From contig DATKMK010000125.1 of NCBI GenBank assembly GCA_035541895.1, forward strand, positions 1 to 61,460: DNA of 61,460 bases, given 5' to 3'. A program made the translations under genes and the position numbers. The stretch comes from DATKMK01 sp035541895 (GTDB taxonomy: Bacteria; Desulfobacterota; Binatia; HRBIN30; JACQVA1). Positions 1 through 9,209 of the stretch are shown here, one piece after another. Under the pieces are notes generated by a model, which was given only the letters and a program-made list of their open reading frames with translations, did no database searches and was not told the DNA's origin. Numbering within the stretch: position 1 is the stretch's first letter; the number at the start of each line of letters is the position of its first letter.

Positions 1-1
1 C

Positions 2-541
2 GGCATCGTCGCGTGCATTCATCCGTCGAGCGGACACACGAATCCGGAGTGGACTTCCGAAGGCTCTTACGTCGAACGGGTCGCGGGCTACCTGCGCATC
101 GGTCACAGCGTCGCCGAGTCGGTGGCGCCGACGATGGACAACGCGATCATGCTCAACGCGATCTGCTTCTGTGGACACATGGAGGATTTCCCGCAGCTCA
201 AGCTGAGTTTCCTACACTCGGGTGCCTCGTGGGTGCCGCTCGCGCTCGAAAAGGCGGAGACCTATCTGTGGCTGATGAGTTCGACACAGGATGTGAGCCT
301 CGAACCGGAGCACCTGTTCTTCAAGCGATCGATGCTGGTGGGCTTCAACTCATGGGAGTCGAGCGTCGCGCGTCTACCCGATGTGTTCAAAGGCGTTGCG
401 GCGTGGGGCTCGCGCTATCCGCAGCACGACGCCTCCGAACCGTCCGAAGCCCTGGCAACGTTGACGAAGTGGAAGGTACCTGACAACGTTACCGCCGCCT
501 ACATGGGCGGGAACGCGGCTCGACAGTTCGGGATCGAGTGA
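2..541 (+). CDS. Amidohydrolase family protein, C-terminal part
   Basis: The frame is open from base 2 to a TGA at 539-541, so the start lies outside the window and about 179 residues remain. The end of the protein, with the string AAWGSRYPQHDAS followed by a helix ending GGNAARQFGIE, matches the C-terminal end of amidohydrolase family 2 (ACMSD-like TIM barrels), whose members hydrolyse or decarboxylate small molecules at a metal centre. In that family the last strand usually reads as S-D-(Y/F)-P-H, where Asp binds the metal. Here the position reads Arg (S-R-Y-P-Q), so either another residue takes over or activity is altered. A diverged copy of this same tail lies at 6579-6728. The substrate cannot be told. 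Confidence 0.72.
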   Translation, partial: GIVACIHPSSGHTNPEWTSEGSYVERVAGYLRIGHSVAESVAPTMDNAIMLNAICFCGHMEDFPQLKLSFLHSGASWVPLALEKAETYLWLMSSTQDVSLEPEHLFFKRSMLVGFNSWESSVARLPDVFKGVAAWGSRYPQHDASEPSEALATLTKWKVPDNVTAAYMGGNAARQFGIE

Positions 542-573
542 GCAATCGCCGCGCGGATCGTCAGGACAGAAAG

Positions 574-3500
574 CTACGGGTTGGTTTGCCACTCGATGGG
601 GTAGAGGGTATACGTGCCACTCAAGCCCTTGAGCTCGGCGACGCGAGCCGTTCCAAACGCAATATCCCCGCCGCTCTCGATGAGCTCCTTGACGACGCCG
701 GAGATCAGAATCTCACCGCCGTGCGCCTGCGCGGCGATGCGCGCCGCGAGGATCACATTCTTTCCGTAGAAATCGTCGGCCTCGCGGATCACCTCACCGG
801 TATGCAGGCCGATGCGAATTCGGAAGGCTTCGTCGGGATGGTCCGCGGCGTACACGGCGACGGCCCGCTCGATGGCGGCGGCGCACAGCACGGCGCGCCT
901 CGCACTGGGGAAGGCGAGCATGAAGCCGTCGCCTTGCGATTTCACCTCGAAGCCGCCGTGAGCCGCGACGCGCTCGCGCACCAGGCGGTGGTGGGAGCGC
1001 AGCAATGCTTGCGCACGATGATCCCCAAGGCGTTCGGTCAGAGCGGTATAGCCCTCGATGTCAGAGAACAGGATCGTCACGGTGCCGTCCGGTGCCGTGT
1101 GCGGCCGCAGATCGGGGCGCTCGTCCTGCACCGCCGAGACGACGCAGTCGATCGAGTTGGCCATCGAGCCGGAATCGACGCCTTGCGTGAGAAGTTTCAA
1201 CGTCAGCGCTCGCTCGACGAGCGACTTCATCCCGAGGGCGTGGGCGCTGACGAGCGCTTCGTTGAGCAATGCGACCTGCCCGGAATCGTTGACATCGCCA
1301 CGCAAAATCCGCATCGCCGCCCACGCATACTGCGTAAGGGCCACGAACGGCCGCGCGCCCAGCGCAGTGTTCATGCGCATCGCCACCTCGAAATGTCGCT
1401 CGGCGGATTCCCACTGCTGTTGAGTGGCCGCGAGCACTGCCAGCGGCAGATCGACCGAGCCGATGCAGACCGAAGCCGGATGCATGACGACGTGTCCGGC
1501 GCACGGCAGCAACTGAGCGTACAGGATTGCGGCCCGCGGCATATCACCGAGAAGCGCGCACACTTGCGCGAGCAGCGTCATCGCCACTGCCCACGTGATG
1601 TCACGCGGAATTTCGCCGAAATCGTTGACGGCGAGACGATCCAATTCGGCGCGCGCGTCCGCGTCTCGCCCGAGTTCCGCATACATCAACGCCAGCGCGC
1701 AGCGCCAACCGGGAATGCCGGCGTATTGTTCGGCGAAGCCGTTCACGAAGGCCTCGATCTCCGCCAGCCGTCCCTGCGCCCACCGCAGCGGGAACATCTG
1801 CGAGCCGAAGATTTGCAGCGCGTTCGGGTCCTCCGCGCGCTGCCCAATGGCCAGCGCTGCCTGCGCAAGCTGATCGGCTTCTTCAAAGCGACCCTGCAGC
1901 ATCGGTTGGGTGAAACGTTGGATCGCCGCCCACCAGAGGTAGTACGGTTGCCTGAGTAGTTCTGCGCGCTGAATAAACGTTTCGCGTTCGATCGTGGCCG
2001 CGTCAATGTGGCCGAGCTCGAGCAGGTCGCCGATGCGATAGAGGCGACCGCGCAGCTCAGTTTCTTGTTCGCCGGCGACTTGGGCCAAGCCGATGATCTC
2101 GGTGGCCACGGCGAGTCGCTCCGCGACATTTTGGGGACCCCACAGCGCAAAGTGACGGCCGTGCAATGCCTGGGCGAGCGCAGCCGAGTCGCCAAGTCGT
2201 CGTGCCATCTCAACGGCGTCACGGCTCAGGGCGTCGCGCCGCTGCGCTTCATTCGACCAGTACAACGCAATGGCTAGGCTCGCCAATACACGAGCACGTA
2301 GGGCGCTGTCCTCGCTCCCGAGTTCGAGCAGCGCTTGTTCCAGTAGCGCGACCACGGCCTCATCGCGCACGCCGAACGCCACCCCCATCGCGCCGCCGAG
2401 TCCGGCGCCGAATCCCAGCGCTGCACGGGCCAACGCCTGCGGCAGGTGAGCACTCCGCGCGAGTTCCGCCGCCTGCAGGAGGGTCTGCTTTGATGCGGCA
2501 ATTTCCCCCGCCTTCCACTGCGCATCGGCGAGTGCCAGGAGCAAATCCGCGCGGCCTTCGATCGACGGCGCCTCGTTGAGGTCGAGCGCTTGCAGCGCCA
2601 TCTGGTAGAAGCGCGCGCCCTCTTCGTAGGCCAAGAGCGTGAGCGCGCGCTCCGCGGCGCGGGCGGCGTAACTGACCGCTTTGTCGGCTCCGCCGGCACG
2701 CGCGGCTTGGAAGAAGTGATACGCAAGCTCCGGCAGATGCGAATCGCGTCGCCCGCCGTGAAACTCCTCCAAGACCGTGCCGATTTGCCGGTGCAAGCGT
2801 GCGCGACGTGTCAACGTCAGCTCTTCGTACAGTGTTTCGCGGATGAGCGCGTGCGCGAAGCCGTAGCGTTCCGGCGCCGTCTCCGTGACAACTCGAGCCG
2901 CCACGGCTTCTTCCAGTGCGCTCACGAGCTGCTCCTCTGGTAGATCGCTGAGCCGTTCGAGCACCTCGAGGTCGAAATCGCGGCCGATGACCGCCGCGAC
3001 GGCCAAAGCGCGGTTGGAAGCTTCCGAGAGGTGATCGAGGCGCCGGCCGATCACGTCGCGGACTCCCTGTGGGATGATTACGCTCCACGCCTTCACGTCG
3101 TGCGGCCGCTCAAGACGATCGTCCGCAACCAGTAAACGAACCACCTCAGTTACGAAGAATGGATTGCCTTCGGTTTCCCGATACACAGCCGATACCAACG
3201 AGTCCGGCGGGTGCATTCCCGCCGTCATCTCGATGAAGCGCGCGACGTCGCGCTCGCCCAGGCCGCTCAGATGCACGCGCGAGCAGAGTTGCTCGCGCGC
3301 CAGCTCGGCGAGGGTTTGACTCAACGGATGATGTCTCCGTAGCTCGACATCGCGGTACGTGCCAACGATGAGCAAACGGGTCTGAGCCAAGTCGCGAGCG
3401 AGGAAGTGCAACAACAGAAGCGACGGTTTGTCGGCCCAGTGCAGGTCGTCGAGGATGAGGACCAGCGCTTGCCCGTTGGCGGCATTGTGCAAGAACGAGG

Positions 3501-5004
3501 CAACGCTGGTGAAAAGGCGAAAGCGTGCTTGCTCGGGTTCAAGCACTGGCGGCATCGGTAGGCCGGGCAGACGTTCGCGAACCTCCGAAACCATCTGGGC
3601 GATGTCGGCGGCCCCTGAACCAAGCGCGGACATGAGCGATGCGGAATCGCGCTCGTGCACATACGCCCGGACGATTTGCATCCACGGCCAAAAGGCCGGG
3701 GCCCCGTCGCCTTCGTAGCAACGGCCCCATAGTGTTTGCGCATTGCGCAGCCGTGCGTACGTGGCAAGTTCTTCGGCAATACGAGTCTTCCCGATGCCCG
3801 GTTCGCCTGCAAGCATGATCAGCCGCCCGCGTCCCGAGAGCGCATCGTGGAGCGCGGTGCGTAGTTCGCGCTCCTCAGAGTCGCGGCCTACGAACACGCC
3901 TGAGGCCAACCGATCGAGCGGGTTCGCCTGTTCGTGTGCGGCGGCCGCTGTCGTCACGGAGGACGCGCTCAGCGCGTGCAGCATCTCCCGCACAGTTGCC
4001 GCTTGCGCCGGGCGCTCTTCCGGGGTCTTCGCCAGCAGTCGGATCAAAAGAGTTTCCAACTCTCGCGGCATCTCGGGATTGTGCCAGCTCGGTGCTACCG
4101 GTGGCGTGTTGATGTGCTGAGAAATGATCGCGACCGGATCGTCTCCGAGAAACGGCGGCCGTCCGGTCACCATCTCGTAGAGCAGTGCACCGAGCGCGTA
4201 TAGGTCGCTGCGCGGATCCGGCGGCCGACCCAGTGCCTGTTCCGGCGCCATGTAGGCGACGGTGCCCACCATCGTGCCGGCCTGCGTGAGACGGGAACGA
4301 TCGAGCGCGACAGCCAAACCAAAGTCTCCCAACTTCGCGGTGCCGTCTTCGGTCAGCCAGACATTCCCGGGTTTGAGGTCACGGTGAATGACGCCGCGGC
4401 CGTGCGCATGTTCGAGCGCGGCGCAGATTTGTTCGGCGATGCGGAGAGCTTGCGGGACGGGAAGACGATGTTGCTCGGCTCGATCGAGCAGTCCCGCGAC
4501 ATCGCCGCCAGCCATGTGTTGACTGACGATATACGGCTGGCTGTTTTCCTCGCCGACATCGTGCACGGTGACGACATGCGGGTGGTCGCCGAGCTTGCCC
4601 ATTGCCCGTGCTTCCCGACGAACGCGGGCCACCCCGGCCTCGTCCAGGCCCTCGGTCTTGATCACCGCCAATGCGACATCGCGTTCCAGGCGCGTATCGT
4701 GCGCAAGGTAGACGCGCTTCTTTCCTCCTTCGCCAAGCAAGCGCAGCACCTTGTAGCGGCCGCCGGCAAACGTCGCCGGCTGGGCAACCTCGCGCGGCGG
4801 ACGCGTCTCGCCCTGATCCGATGCGTTTGTCCCGGGACTCAGAACCGGTTGACCGCAGCGGTCGCAGAAACGGGCTCCGGGCGGCACATCGGCTTTGCAG
4901 TGCGTGCACGCGCGCATGATGCGGGCGCCGCAGGTCGAGCAGAACGACGCTCCAGATCGGTTCTCGGTGCCGCACTCGGGGCAGCGCGCCGGGTTCTCGT
5001 TCAT
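574..5004 (-). CDS. Zinc-ribbon / Ser-Thr kinase / AAA ATPase / TPR / class III nucleotidyl cyclase fusion
   Basis: This 1476-residue protein combines several signalling modules. Two zinc ribbons come first (Cys 8, 11, 22, 25 and 33, 36, 47, 50). A Hanks-type Ser/Thr kinase follows, about 82-345, with Lys116, HRDLKPGN at 207-214 and DFG at 227-229. Next is a STAND-like AAA ATPase with Walker A GEPGIGKT at 400-407 and a LILDDLHWAD Walker B. A long helical/TPR stretch leads to a C-terminal class III cyclase domain from about residue 1300. The cyclase keeps LFSDIEGYT (first metal Asp near 1314), a KSQGDGF loop with the second metal Asp and an adenine-type Lys, and an NVILAARIA helix, so it looks catalytically able to make cAMP. 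Kinase-AAA-TPR resembles mycobacterial PknK; kinase plus cyclase resembles the family called TOMM kinase/cyclase fusion. Its ATG directly follows the TGA of the UbiB-like gene with no spacing, so the two are probably co-translated. Confidence 0.85.
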   Translation of the reverse strand: MNENPARCPECGTENRSGASFCSTCGARIMRACTHCKADVPPGARFCDRCGQPVLSPGTNASDQGETRPPREVAQPATFAGGRYKVLRLLGEGGKKRVYLAHDTRLERDVALAVIKTEGLDEAGVARVRREARAMGKLGDHPHVVTVHDVGEENSQPYIVSQHMAGGDVAGLLDRAEQHRLPVPQALRIAEQICAALEHAHGRGVIHRDLKPGNVWLTEDGTAKLGDFGLAVALDRSRLTQAGTMVGTVAYMAPEQALGRPPDPRSDLYALGALLYEMVTGRPPFLGDDPVAIISQHINTPPVAPSWHNPEMPRELETLLIRLLAKTPEERPAQAATVREMLHALSASSVTTAAAAHEQANPLDRLASGVFVGRDSEERELRTALHDALSGRGRLIMLAGEPGIGKTRIAEELATYARLRNAQTLWGRCYEGDGAPAFWPWMQIVRAYVHERDSASLMSALGSGAADIAQMVSEVRERLPGLPMPPVLEPEQARFRLFTSVASFLHNAANGQALVLILDDLHWADKPSLLLLHFLARDLAQTRLLIVGTYRDVELRRHHPLSQTLAELAREQLCSRVHLSGLGERDVARFIEMTAGMHPPDSLVSAVYRETEGNPFFVTEVVRLLVADDRLERPHDVKAWSVIIPQGVRDVIGRRLDHLSEASNRALAVAAVIGRDFDLEVLERLSDLPEEQLVSALEEAVAARVVTETAPERYGFAHALIRETLYEELTLTRRARLHRQIGTVLEEFHGGRRDSHLPELAYHFFQAARAGGADKAVSYAARAAERALTLLAYEEGARFYQMALQALDLNEAPSIEGRADLLLALADAQWKAGEIAASKQTLLQAAELARSAHLPQALARAALGFGAGLGGAMGVAFGVRDEAVVALLEQALLELGSEDSALRARVLASLAIALYWSNEAQRRDALSRDAVEMARRLGDSAALAQALHGRHFALWGPQNVAERLAVATEIIGLAQVAGEQETELRGRLYRIGDLLELGHIDAATIERETFIQRAELLRQPYYLWWAAIQRFTQPMLQGRFEEADQLAQAALAIGQRAEDPNALQIFGSQMFPLRWAQGRLAEIEAFVNGFAEQYAGIPGWRCALALMYAELGRDADARAELDRLAVNDFGEIPRDITWAVAMTLLAQVCALLGDMPRAAILYAQLLPCAGHVVMHPASVCIGSVDLPLAVLAATQQQWESAERHFEVAMRMNTALGARPFVALTQYAWAAMRILRGDVNDSGQVALLNEALVSAHALGMKSLVERALTLKLLTQGVDSGSMANSIDCVVSAVQDERPDLRPHTAPDGTVTILFSDIEGYTALTERLGDHRAQALLRSHHRLVRERVAAHGGFEVKSQGDGFMLAFPSARRAVLCAAAIERAVAVYAADHPDEAFRIRIGLHTGEVIREADDFYGKNVILAARIAAQAHGGEILISGVVKELIESGGDIAFGTARVAELKGLSGTYTLYPIEWQTNP

Positions 5005-6471
5005 TCAATCCTCGCCGACGTGCCTCGCAGGTATGCCCATCAATCGCCGATAGAATTCACGATCGGCGAGCAGAGGCAGATCGGGAATGAACATCTTGCC
5101 ATAGCGCTCGAAGTACATGATCTGCTTTCCCAACAGAAACATGTTTCGGTCGAGTCGACCACCAAGGCCCCCATGGGCGACGAACTGCGCATGAAAACGT
5201 CGCTGCTCGCGCATACGCCGCCACGTCGAGAGTCGCGGACGCACGGACGCGTCCGGTCCCTCCGCGATAGTCTGACCCTGCACCGCAGCGACCAGGGCGA
5301 ACAAATTCACCTCACTCAGTGGCGCCGTCAGGATGGGCTCCAAGAGCCCCCGGACGAACGAGACAAGACCATCACCGTCGAGTCCCAAGGTCTGCAACGT
5401 CGCCGCGCCATAGAAGCTGGCCACGTGTTGAGCGACATCGTGCCAACCGGATTGGTCGCCCAAGCACGCTTCGATGAGGCGGCGATAGAACCGATGCGTC
5501 GCCGCATCCAACCGCCCCACGATGCCCCAATCGAGCACGCCGATTCGGCCGTCCCGCAGTAGCATGAGATTGCCGGCGTGCACGTCGCCGTGAAACAGTC
5601 CGTCGCGAAGGGTGGTTAGAAACCAACCCCGCACGATCTGATCGACGATTGGCCGCGGATCGAGTCCGAATTCGGCAACGTGGCTGAGGTCGTCAATTGG
5701 TACACCCTCGAGAAACTCCATGACGAGCACGCGGGGGCCGCACAACTCCGGCAGTGGCTCAGGCACCGTCACCGCAGGAAGATCTCCTTCTTCGAGAACC
5801 CTGCGAAAGTGCGCCATCGCCCGGAGCTCGTTTCGTAGATCCAGTTCCTCGCTCACCTGCTCACGAAAACTCGCCAGCATTCGAAACAACTGTCCAGCCG
5901 TAACCAGGCCGACGCGGCGCGCAAGAAACCGCAAGAGCGGCTCCATCAACCGAAGATCCGTCGCCATGAGGTGTTCGATGCCGGGCCGAAGCACCTTCAC
6001 TGCGACCACGCGACCACCTCGCAGCCTTGCGCTGTGGACAACGGCGACCGATGCCCTTCCGATCGGTGTCTGATCGAACGATGCGAACGTTTCGGCGAGC
6101 GGCCGGCCATGGGTGACTTCCACCTCCGTTCGAATGTCAGCGAACGGTTCCGATGGTCCGGTGTCGAGACACGAGCGAAATTCGTCGGCAATCGCGACGC
6201 CGAACACCCCCGGAGACGAGGCGATGAGCTGTCCGAACTTGACAAAGCTGCCTCCCAGGTCCGCAAAGGTATTGCGCAATGCGTGCGCGATGTCCGTATC
6301 GGCAATCCGAACGCCGCGCCGCCGCCGGCGGAGCAGCGGCGTAAAGTGCCGCCGGGTGACCCGAGCGACGTCAAACGCACGCCGAATGACGCTTCTCAGA
6401 CTCGCGCGTGGTAGCGTTACCCGAAGGGGTGGTGCCACCCCACGCGCGACATCGCTCGACAGCGAGACCAT
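5005..6471 (-). CDS. UbiB/ABC1 (AarF) family atypical kinase-like protein
   Basis: The product belongs to the UbiB/ABC1/ADCK family of protein-kinase-like ATPases, known for roles in ubiquinone or other isoprenoid lipid metabolism. The N-terminal family signature with K-x-G-Q is present (FVKFGQLIASSPG). It is followed by the ATP-binding Lys strand (VVAVKVLRPG), the catalytic HGDVHAGNL and the DFG-equivalent VLDWGIVG. Length of about 488 residues from the chosen ATG at 6471 fits the family. A TTG at 6510 would add 13 residues and an AGGAG lies between the two, so the start is uncertain. The gene ends exactly at the base before the start of the kinase/cyclase gene. No ubiquinone or menaquinone gene is nearby, so the lipid target is unknown. 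Confidence 0.85.
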   Translation of the reverse strand: MVSLSSDVARGVAPPLRVTLPRASLRSVIRRAFDVARVTRRHFTPLLRRRRRGVRIADTDIAHALRNTFADLGGSFVKFGQLIASSPGVFGVAIADEFRSCLDTGPSEPFADIRTEVEVTHGRPLAETFASFDQTPIGRASVAVVHSARLRGGRVVAVKVLRPGIEHLMATDLRLMEPLLRFLARRVGLVTAGQLFRMLASFREQVSEELDLRNELRAMAHFRRVLEEGDLPAVTVPEPLPELCGPRVLVMEFLEGVPIDDLSHVAEFGLDPRPIVDQIVRGWFLTTLRDGLFHGDVHAGNLMLLRDGRIGVLDWGIVGRLDAATHRFYRRLIEACLGDQSGWHDVAQHVASFYGAATLQTLGLDGDGLVSFVRGLLEPILTAPLSEVNLFALVAAVQGQTIAEGPDASVRPRLSTWRRMREQRRFHAQFVAHGGLGGRLDRNMFLLGKQIMYFERYGKMFIPDLPLLADREFYRRLMGIPARHVGED

Positions 6472-6578
6472 CCCCAGAATGACCGTCTCCTGCTTTCCAG
6501 TTCGGTTCAAGCAAGCGCTAGCAACTTCAGGTTGATGGCGTCAAGTCGCGATTGAAATGGTGCGGTGTAGTCGTGGTA

Positions 6579-6728
6579 GACGGGATTGCTGCCTGGGGAT
6601 CACGTTATCCGCAGCACGATGCCTCCGCGCCCGCCGAAGCGCTGGCGACGCTGACGAAGTGGCAAGTGCCCGACGAGATCACCGCCGCCTACATGGGTGG
6701 TAACGCGGCGCGACAGTTCGGACTCTGA
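6579..6728 (+). pseudogene. Degraded C-terminal remnant of a second amidohydrolase gene
   Basis: This frame reads VVDGIAAWGSRYPQHDASA and continues to a C-terminus NAARQFGL before a TGA at 6726-6728. It lines up residue for residue with the last 49 or so codons of the amidohydrolase at 2-541. Many third positions differ, so the copies separated long ago. No start codon or upstream homologous coding sequence is present; the similarity begins near 6582, shortly after the 5' end of the UbiB-like gene on the other strand. It is best read as the tail of a former tandem paralogue whose body was lost. Confidence 0.75.
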
Positions 6729-6735
6729 CGGAGAG

Positions 6736-7674
6736 CTACGGTCCAGCGATGCGAAAGAGCGACGCCGAGTCGCTTGCATCGCACACGGCGCAGTGCGCGT
6801 TCCTCCCGAAGCTCCAGCTCACCTGGGCGCTACCGGAACCGTCGGTCTGGAATGTAAACGTGTACATGAAGACTTGTTGCGGGGCCACGCCGTCGACCGT
6901 GCACACCGTGCCGCTGGTGCGCGTGAACTGGGTCGTCACACTGCCGCTGTTCCCGTTCACTGTGATCGGCAGTCCGCGTCCCAGGATCTCGCCGGTTCCG
7001 AGGTCCACGATGTCGAGCTGACCGACCACAGCAGTGACTCGATACGTGGTGTTGGACACGCACAGAGGACAAGTCTGCGCAATGCCGTTCAGGTAGCAGA
7101 CTGACTGCAGTCCGTGACTCCACGACGCTTGCCAGCTCCCCGCCAACTGCTGCGCGAGCCCCGTCGGTGTCCTGGTCGGTGTCGACGTTCGCGTTGGGGT
7201 GACGGTCGGCGATGGACTCGATGTATGCGTGGGGGTTGGTTGCCTGGTGTTAGTCGGCGTTGTCGTGACGGTCGGCGTGGAGGTGATCGTCGGGGTTGCG
7301 GTGAACGCCGACGTGGCAGTGGCGGTCGTGGTGGGAGTCTCAGTGCGAGTGTATGTCGGCGTGCGCGTATCGCTCGCGGTGCGAGTGTTGGTGGCGGTAG
7401 CCGTGGGCGTGGGTGTCCACTCGGGCTCGCGGCGGCCGAAGATGTCGTCGAGGATGAGCGCTTCGCTGGCCTCGGTGAACGGACGGCTACGAAACTGGTT
7501 GGCGGCGAAGCACGAACCGAACTCGGTGGGTTGGACCGACACGATGATCGCAACCGTCAGATCCGGCGGCGAACTCAGCCCGTCGCAATTCGCGTCCGCG
7601 AGCGGAACGGTCGCCTGCGCCGCGGCGAGCGCCGGGGGAAGGAGAAGCAAGACAATGAGGGCGCTGGTCCGCAC
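6736..7674 (-). CDS. Secreted protein with dockerin-like loop, Thr-Pro-Thr linker and C-terminal domain
   Basis: The 312-residue product starts at a GTG and has a clear Sec signal peptide (LIVLLLLPPALAAAQA). A short segment DANCDGLSSPPDLTVAII follows and resembles one calcium-binding half of a dockerin repeat. Residues of roughly 85-170 form a low-complexity linker of TPT, TAT and TRT triplets. The remaining 140 residues look like a compact beta-rich domain with several cysteines and no family I recognise. I infer an extracellular or surface protein in which the linker spaces two small domains. It is transcribed towards the amidohydrolase remnant and away from the carboxypeptidase gene upstream. 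A much larger protein with the same kind of linker lies at 9980-13879. Confidence 0.72.
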   Translation of the reverse strand: MRTSALIVLLLLPPALAAAQATVPLADANCDGLSSPPDLTVAIIVSVQPTEFGSCFAANQFRSRPFTEASEALILDDIFGRREPEWTPTPTATATNTRTASDTRTPTYTRTETPTTTATATSAFTATPTITSTPTVTTTPTNTRQPTPTHTSSPSPTVTPTRTSTPTRTPTGLAQQLAGSWQASWSHGLQSVCYLNGIAQTCPLCVSNTTYRVTAVVGQLDIVDLGTGEILGRGLPITVNGNSGSVTTQFTRTSGTVCTVDGVAPQQVFMYTFTFQTDGSGSAQVSWSFGRNAHCAVCDASDSASLFRIAGP

Positions 7675-7699
7675 GATGAATTCGCGGTGCGTCGGCCGT

Positions 7700-8881
7700 T
7701 CAGAAAAATCGTTCGAGGAAGCCGGTGGCTTTCTCGACCGGGTCGGCGGTTACGGCGGGAACCCGGCCGATCTCTTTGCCGTCTTCCTTGACGATCACGT
7801 CGCCCACCTTCGAGGCGGCGGGGAGGGGCGCGGTGAGCTGTCCGCTCAATCCCAACTCGAGTTGGAAGGTACGCTTCGCCGCTTTGTCGGCGAGCACTTT
7901 CATGTCATCGCCGGCGACGATGCGAACGAACTTGGGCTTTCCTTGTTGGACCGGCACGTCGTTGGCCACCACGTCACCCTTCTTCACGGCCGGAATCATC
8001 TTGTAATTGGCGTAGCCACGGTTGAGCAGTTTCGATGCTTCCGCGAACGACTCTTCCTTGCGCGGCGTGCCGAGGACCACCGCGATCAGTCGCAGGTCGT
8101 TGCGGTTCGCCGTCGCGGTCACGCAGAAGCCCGCCTCACGATAGAAGCCGGTCTTGAGTCCGTCGACCCAGTTGGTGTTGCGCACCAGATGGTTGGTGTT
8201 GCGCAGGATCATCTGGCCGTTGCGAAACGGGGCTTCCTTGGTCCCGGCCCACTGCATGATTTCGCGATACTTCACCAATTCGCGCGCGAGCACCGCGAGA
8301 TCGTAAGCGCTGGTGATGTCCGGCTGCTGTCCCTTGCCCGGCGGCAATCCGTGGGGGCTGTGGTAGGTGGTGTCCTTCAAGCCGAGGGTGTTCGCTCGCT
8401 CGTTCATGAGATCGACGAACGCCTCCGACGAGCCGGCGATGTGTTCGGCGACTGCGACGGCGGCGTCATTGGCGGAGTGAATGATCACCGCTTGCATCAT
8501 TTCGGCGAGCGTGAACGTCTCGCCTTCCTTCAAGTAGACCTGCGAACCGCCCATCTTGCTCGCCCACCGTGAGGTGGCGACCGGCTCGTCCCACTTGTTC
8601 GCGCCGTCACGCACCCGTTCGGCCGCGATGAGCATCAGCATCATCTTGGTCATCGACGCCGGCGGCCACTTGAGGTGAGCGTTCTGCTCGAACAGGATGG
8701 TGCCGGTGCCGGCATCCATCAACAATTCGGCACGTGCGACGGTGGAGCCGGCGGCGTCCCCGCTGGTCGCCGCATGCTCGCCCCGCGGCTGACGTCGCGC
8801 CTCCGCACGGCCAAGCAGGACGAACGCGATGGCTCCAATTGTGACGGCACCGATTCGGACCGACCTTCGGCACACCATCAT
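7700..8881 (-). CDS. D-alanyl-D-alanine carboxypeptidase, PBP5 (peptidase S11) family
   Basis: This enzyme trims the terminal D-Ala from peptidoglycan pentapeptides in the periplasm. All three active-site motifs are present: SMTK with the nucleophile Ser76 and Lys79, SAN at 136-138, and KTG in DGLKTGF. The N-terminus has a hydrophobic segment (about 9-24) typical of a signal sequence. After the catalytic domain, the C-terminal 110 residues match the PBP5 C-terminal beta domain. The final helix, VEKATGFLERFF, resembles the amphipathic membrane anchor of DacA/DacC. The length of 393 is normal. It lies 25 bp from the GTG of the secreted Thr-Pro-Thr protein in the same orientation and just after a small conserved gene, so these may form one transcript. 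Confidence 0.93.
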   Translation of the reverse strand: MMVCRRSVRIGAVTIGAIAFVLLGRAEARRQPRGEHAATSGDAAGSTVARAELLMDAGTGTILFEQNAHLKWPPASMTKMMLMLIAAERVRDGANKWDEPVATSRWASKMGGSQVYLKEGETFTLAEMMQAVIIHSANDAAVAVAEHIAGSSEAFVDLMNERANTLGLKDTTYHSPHGLPPGKGQQPDITSAYDLAVLARELVKYREIMQWAGTKEAPFRNGQMILRNTNHLVRNTNWVDGLKTGFYREAGFCVTATANRNDLRLIAVVLGTPRKEESFAEASKLLNRGYANYKMIPAVKKGDVVANDVPVQQGKPKFVRIVAGDDMKVLADKAAKRTFQLELGLSGQLTAPLPAASKVGDVIVKEDGKEIGRVPAVTADPVEKATGFLERFF

Positions 8882-8893
8882 CCACTCCTCCGA

Positions 8894-9124
8894 CTACGTC
8901 ATCAGTGCCGCGATCTTCTCATCGAGGGTCCGCACCCATTCGTCGATCGGAACGTCGCGATCGACGATGATCTCCAACTTGCCGTTGGGTAGCTGTCGGA
9001 CTTCGCCCGGCGACGCCGGCCGCAGCGGGATTACCACTGCTTCGCGAGAGAGGCCGTGGCGCTCTATGACCGTGAAGACCTTCTCGATTTCGTTGAGCGT
9101 AACGGCCTTCAACATGGACTCCAT
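8894..9124 (-). CDS. Small conserved-looking hypothetical protein (76 aa)
   Basis: I do not recognise a named family. The 76-residue product starts MESMLKAVTLNEIEKVF and contains a predicted helix, then a Pro-rich turn and a short beta stretch (GKLEIIVDRDVPIDEW) before a final helix. There are no cysteines, signal peptide or membrane segment, so it is probably cytoplasmic. An in-frame second ATG four codons in is an alternative start. It ends 12 bp before the carboxypeptidase start in the same direction, with 85 bp to the VOC gene upstream. Compact codon use and operon-like spacing support a real gene. Confidence 0.6.
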   Translation of the reverse strand: MESMLKAVTLNEIEKVFTVIERHGLSREAVVIPLRPASPGEVRQLPNGKLEIIVDRDVPIDEWVRTLDEKIAALMT

Positions 9125-9209
9125 TTAGCAGGGCAGGGGGCGCGTTGCCACTTGGATTTGCGCGCGCGACGGCGATGCTTTGTTGCAGCAGAGCGCGCGT
9201 CGGCTTGTC

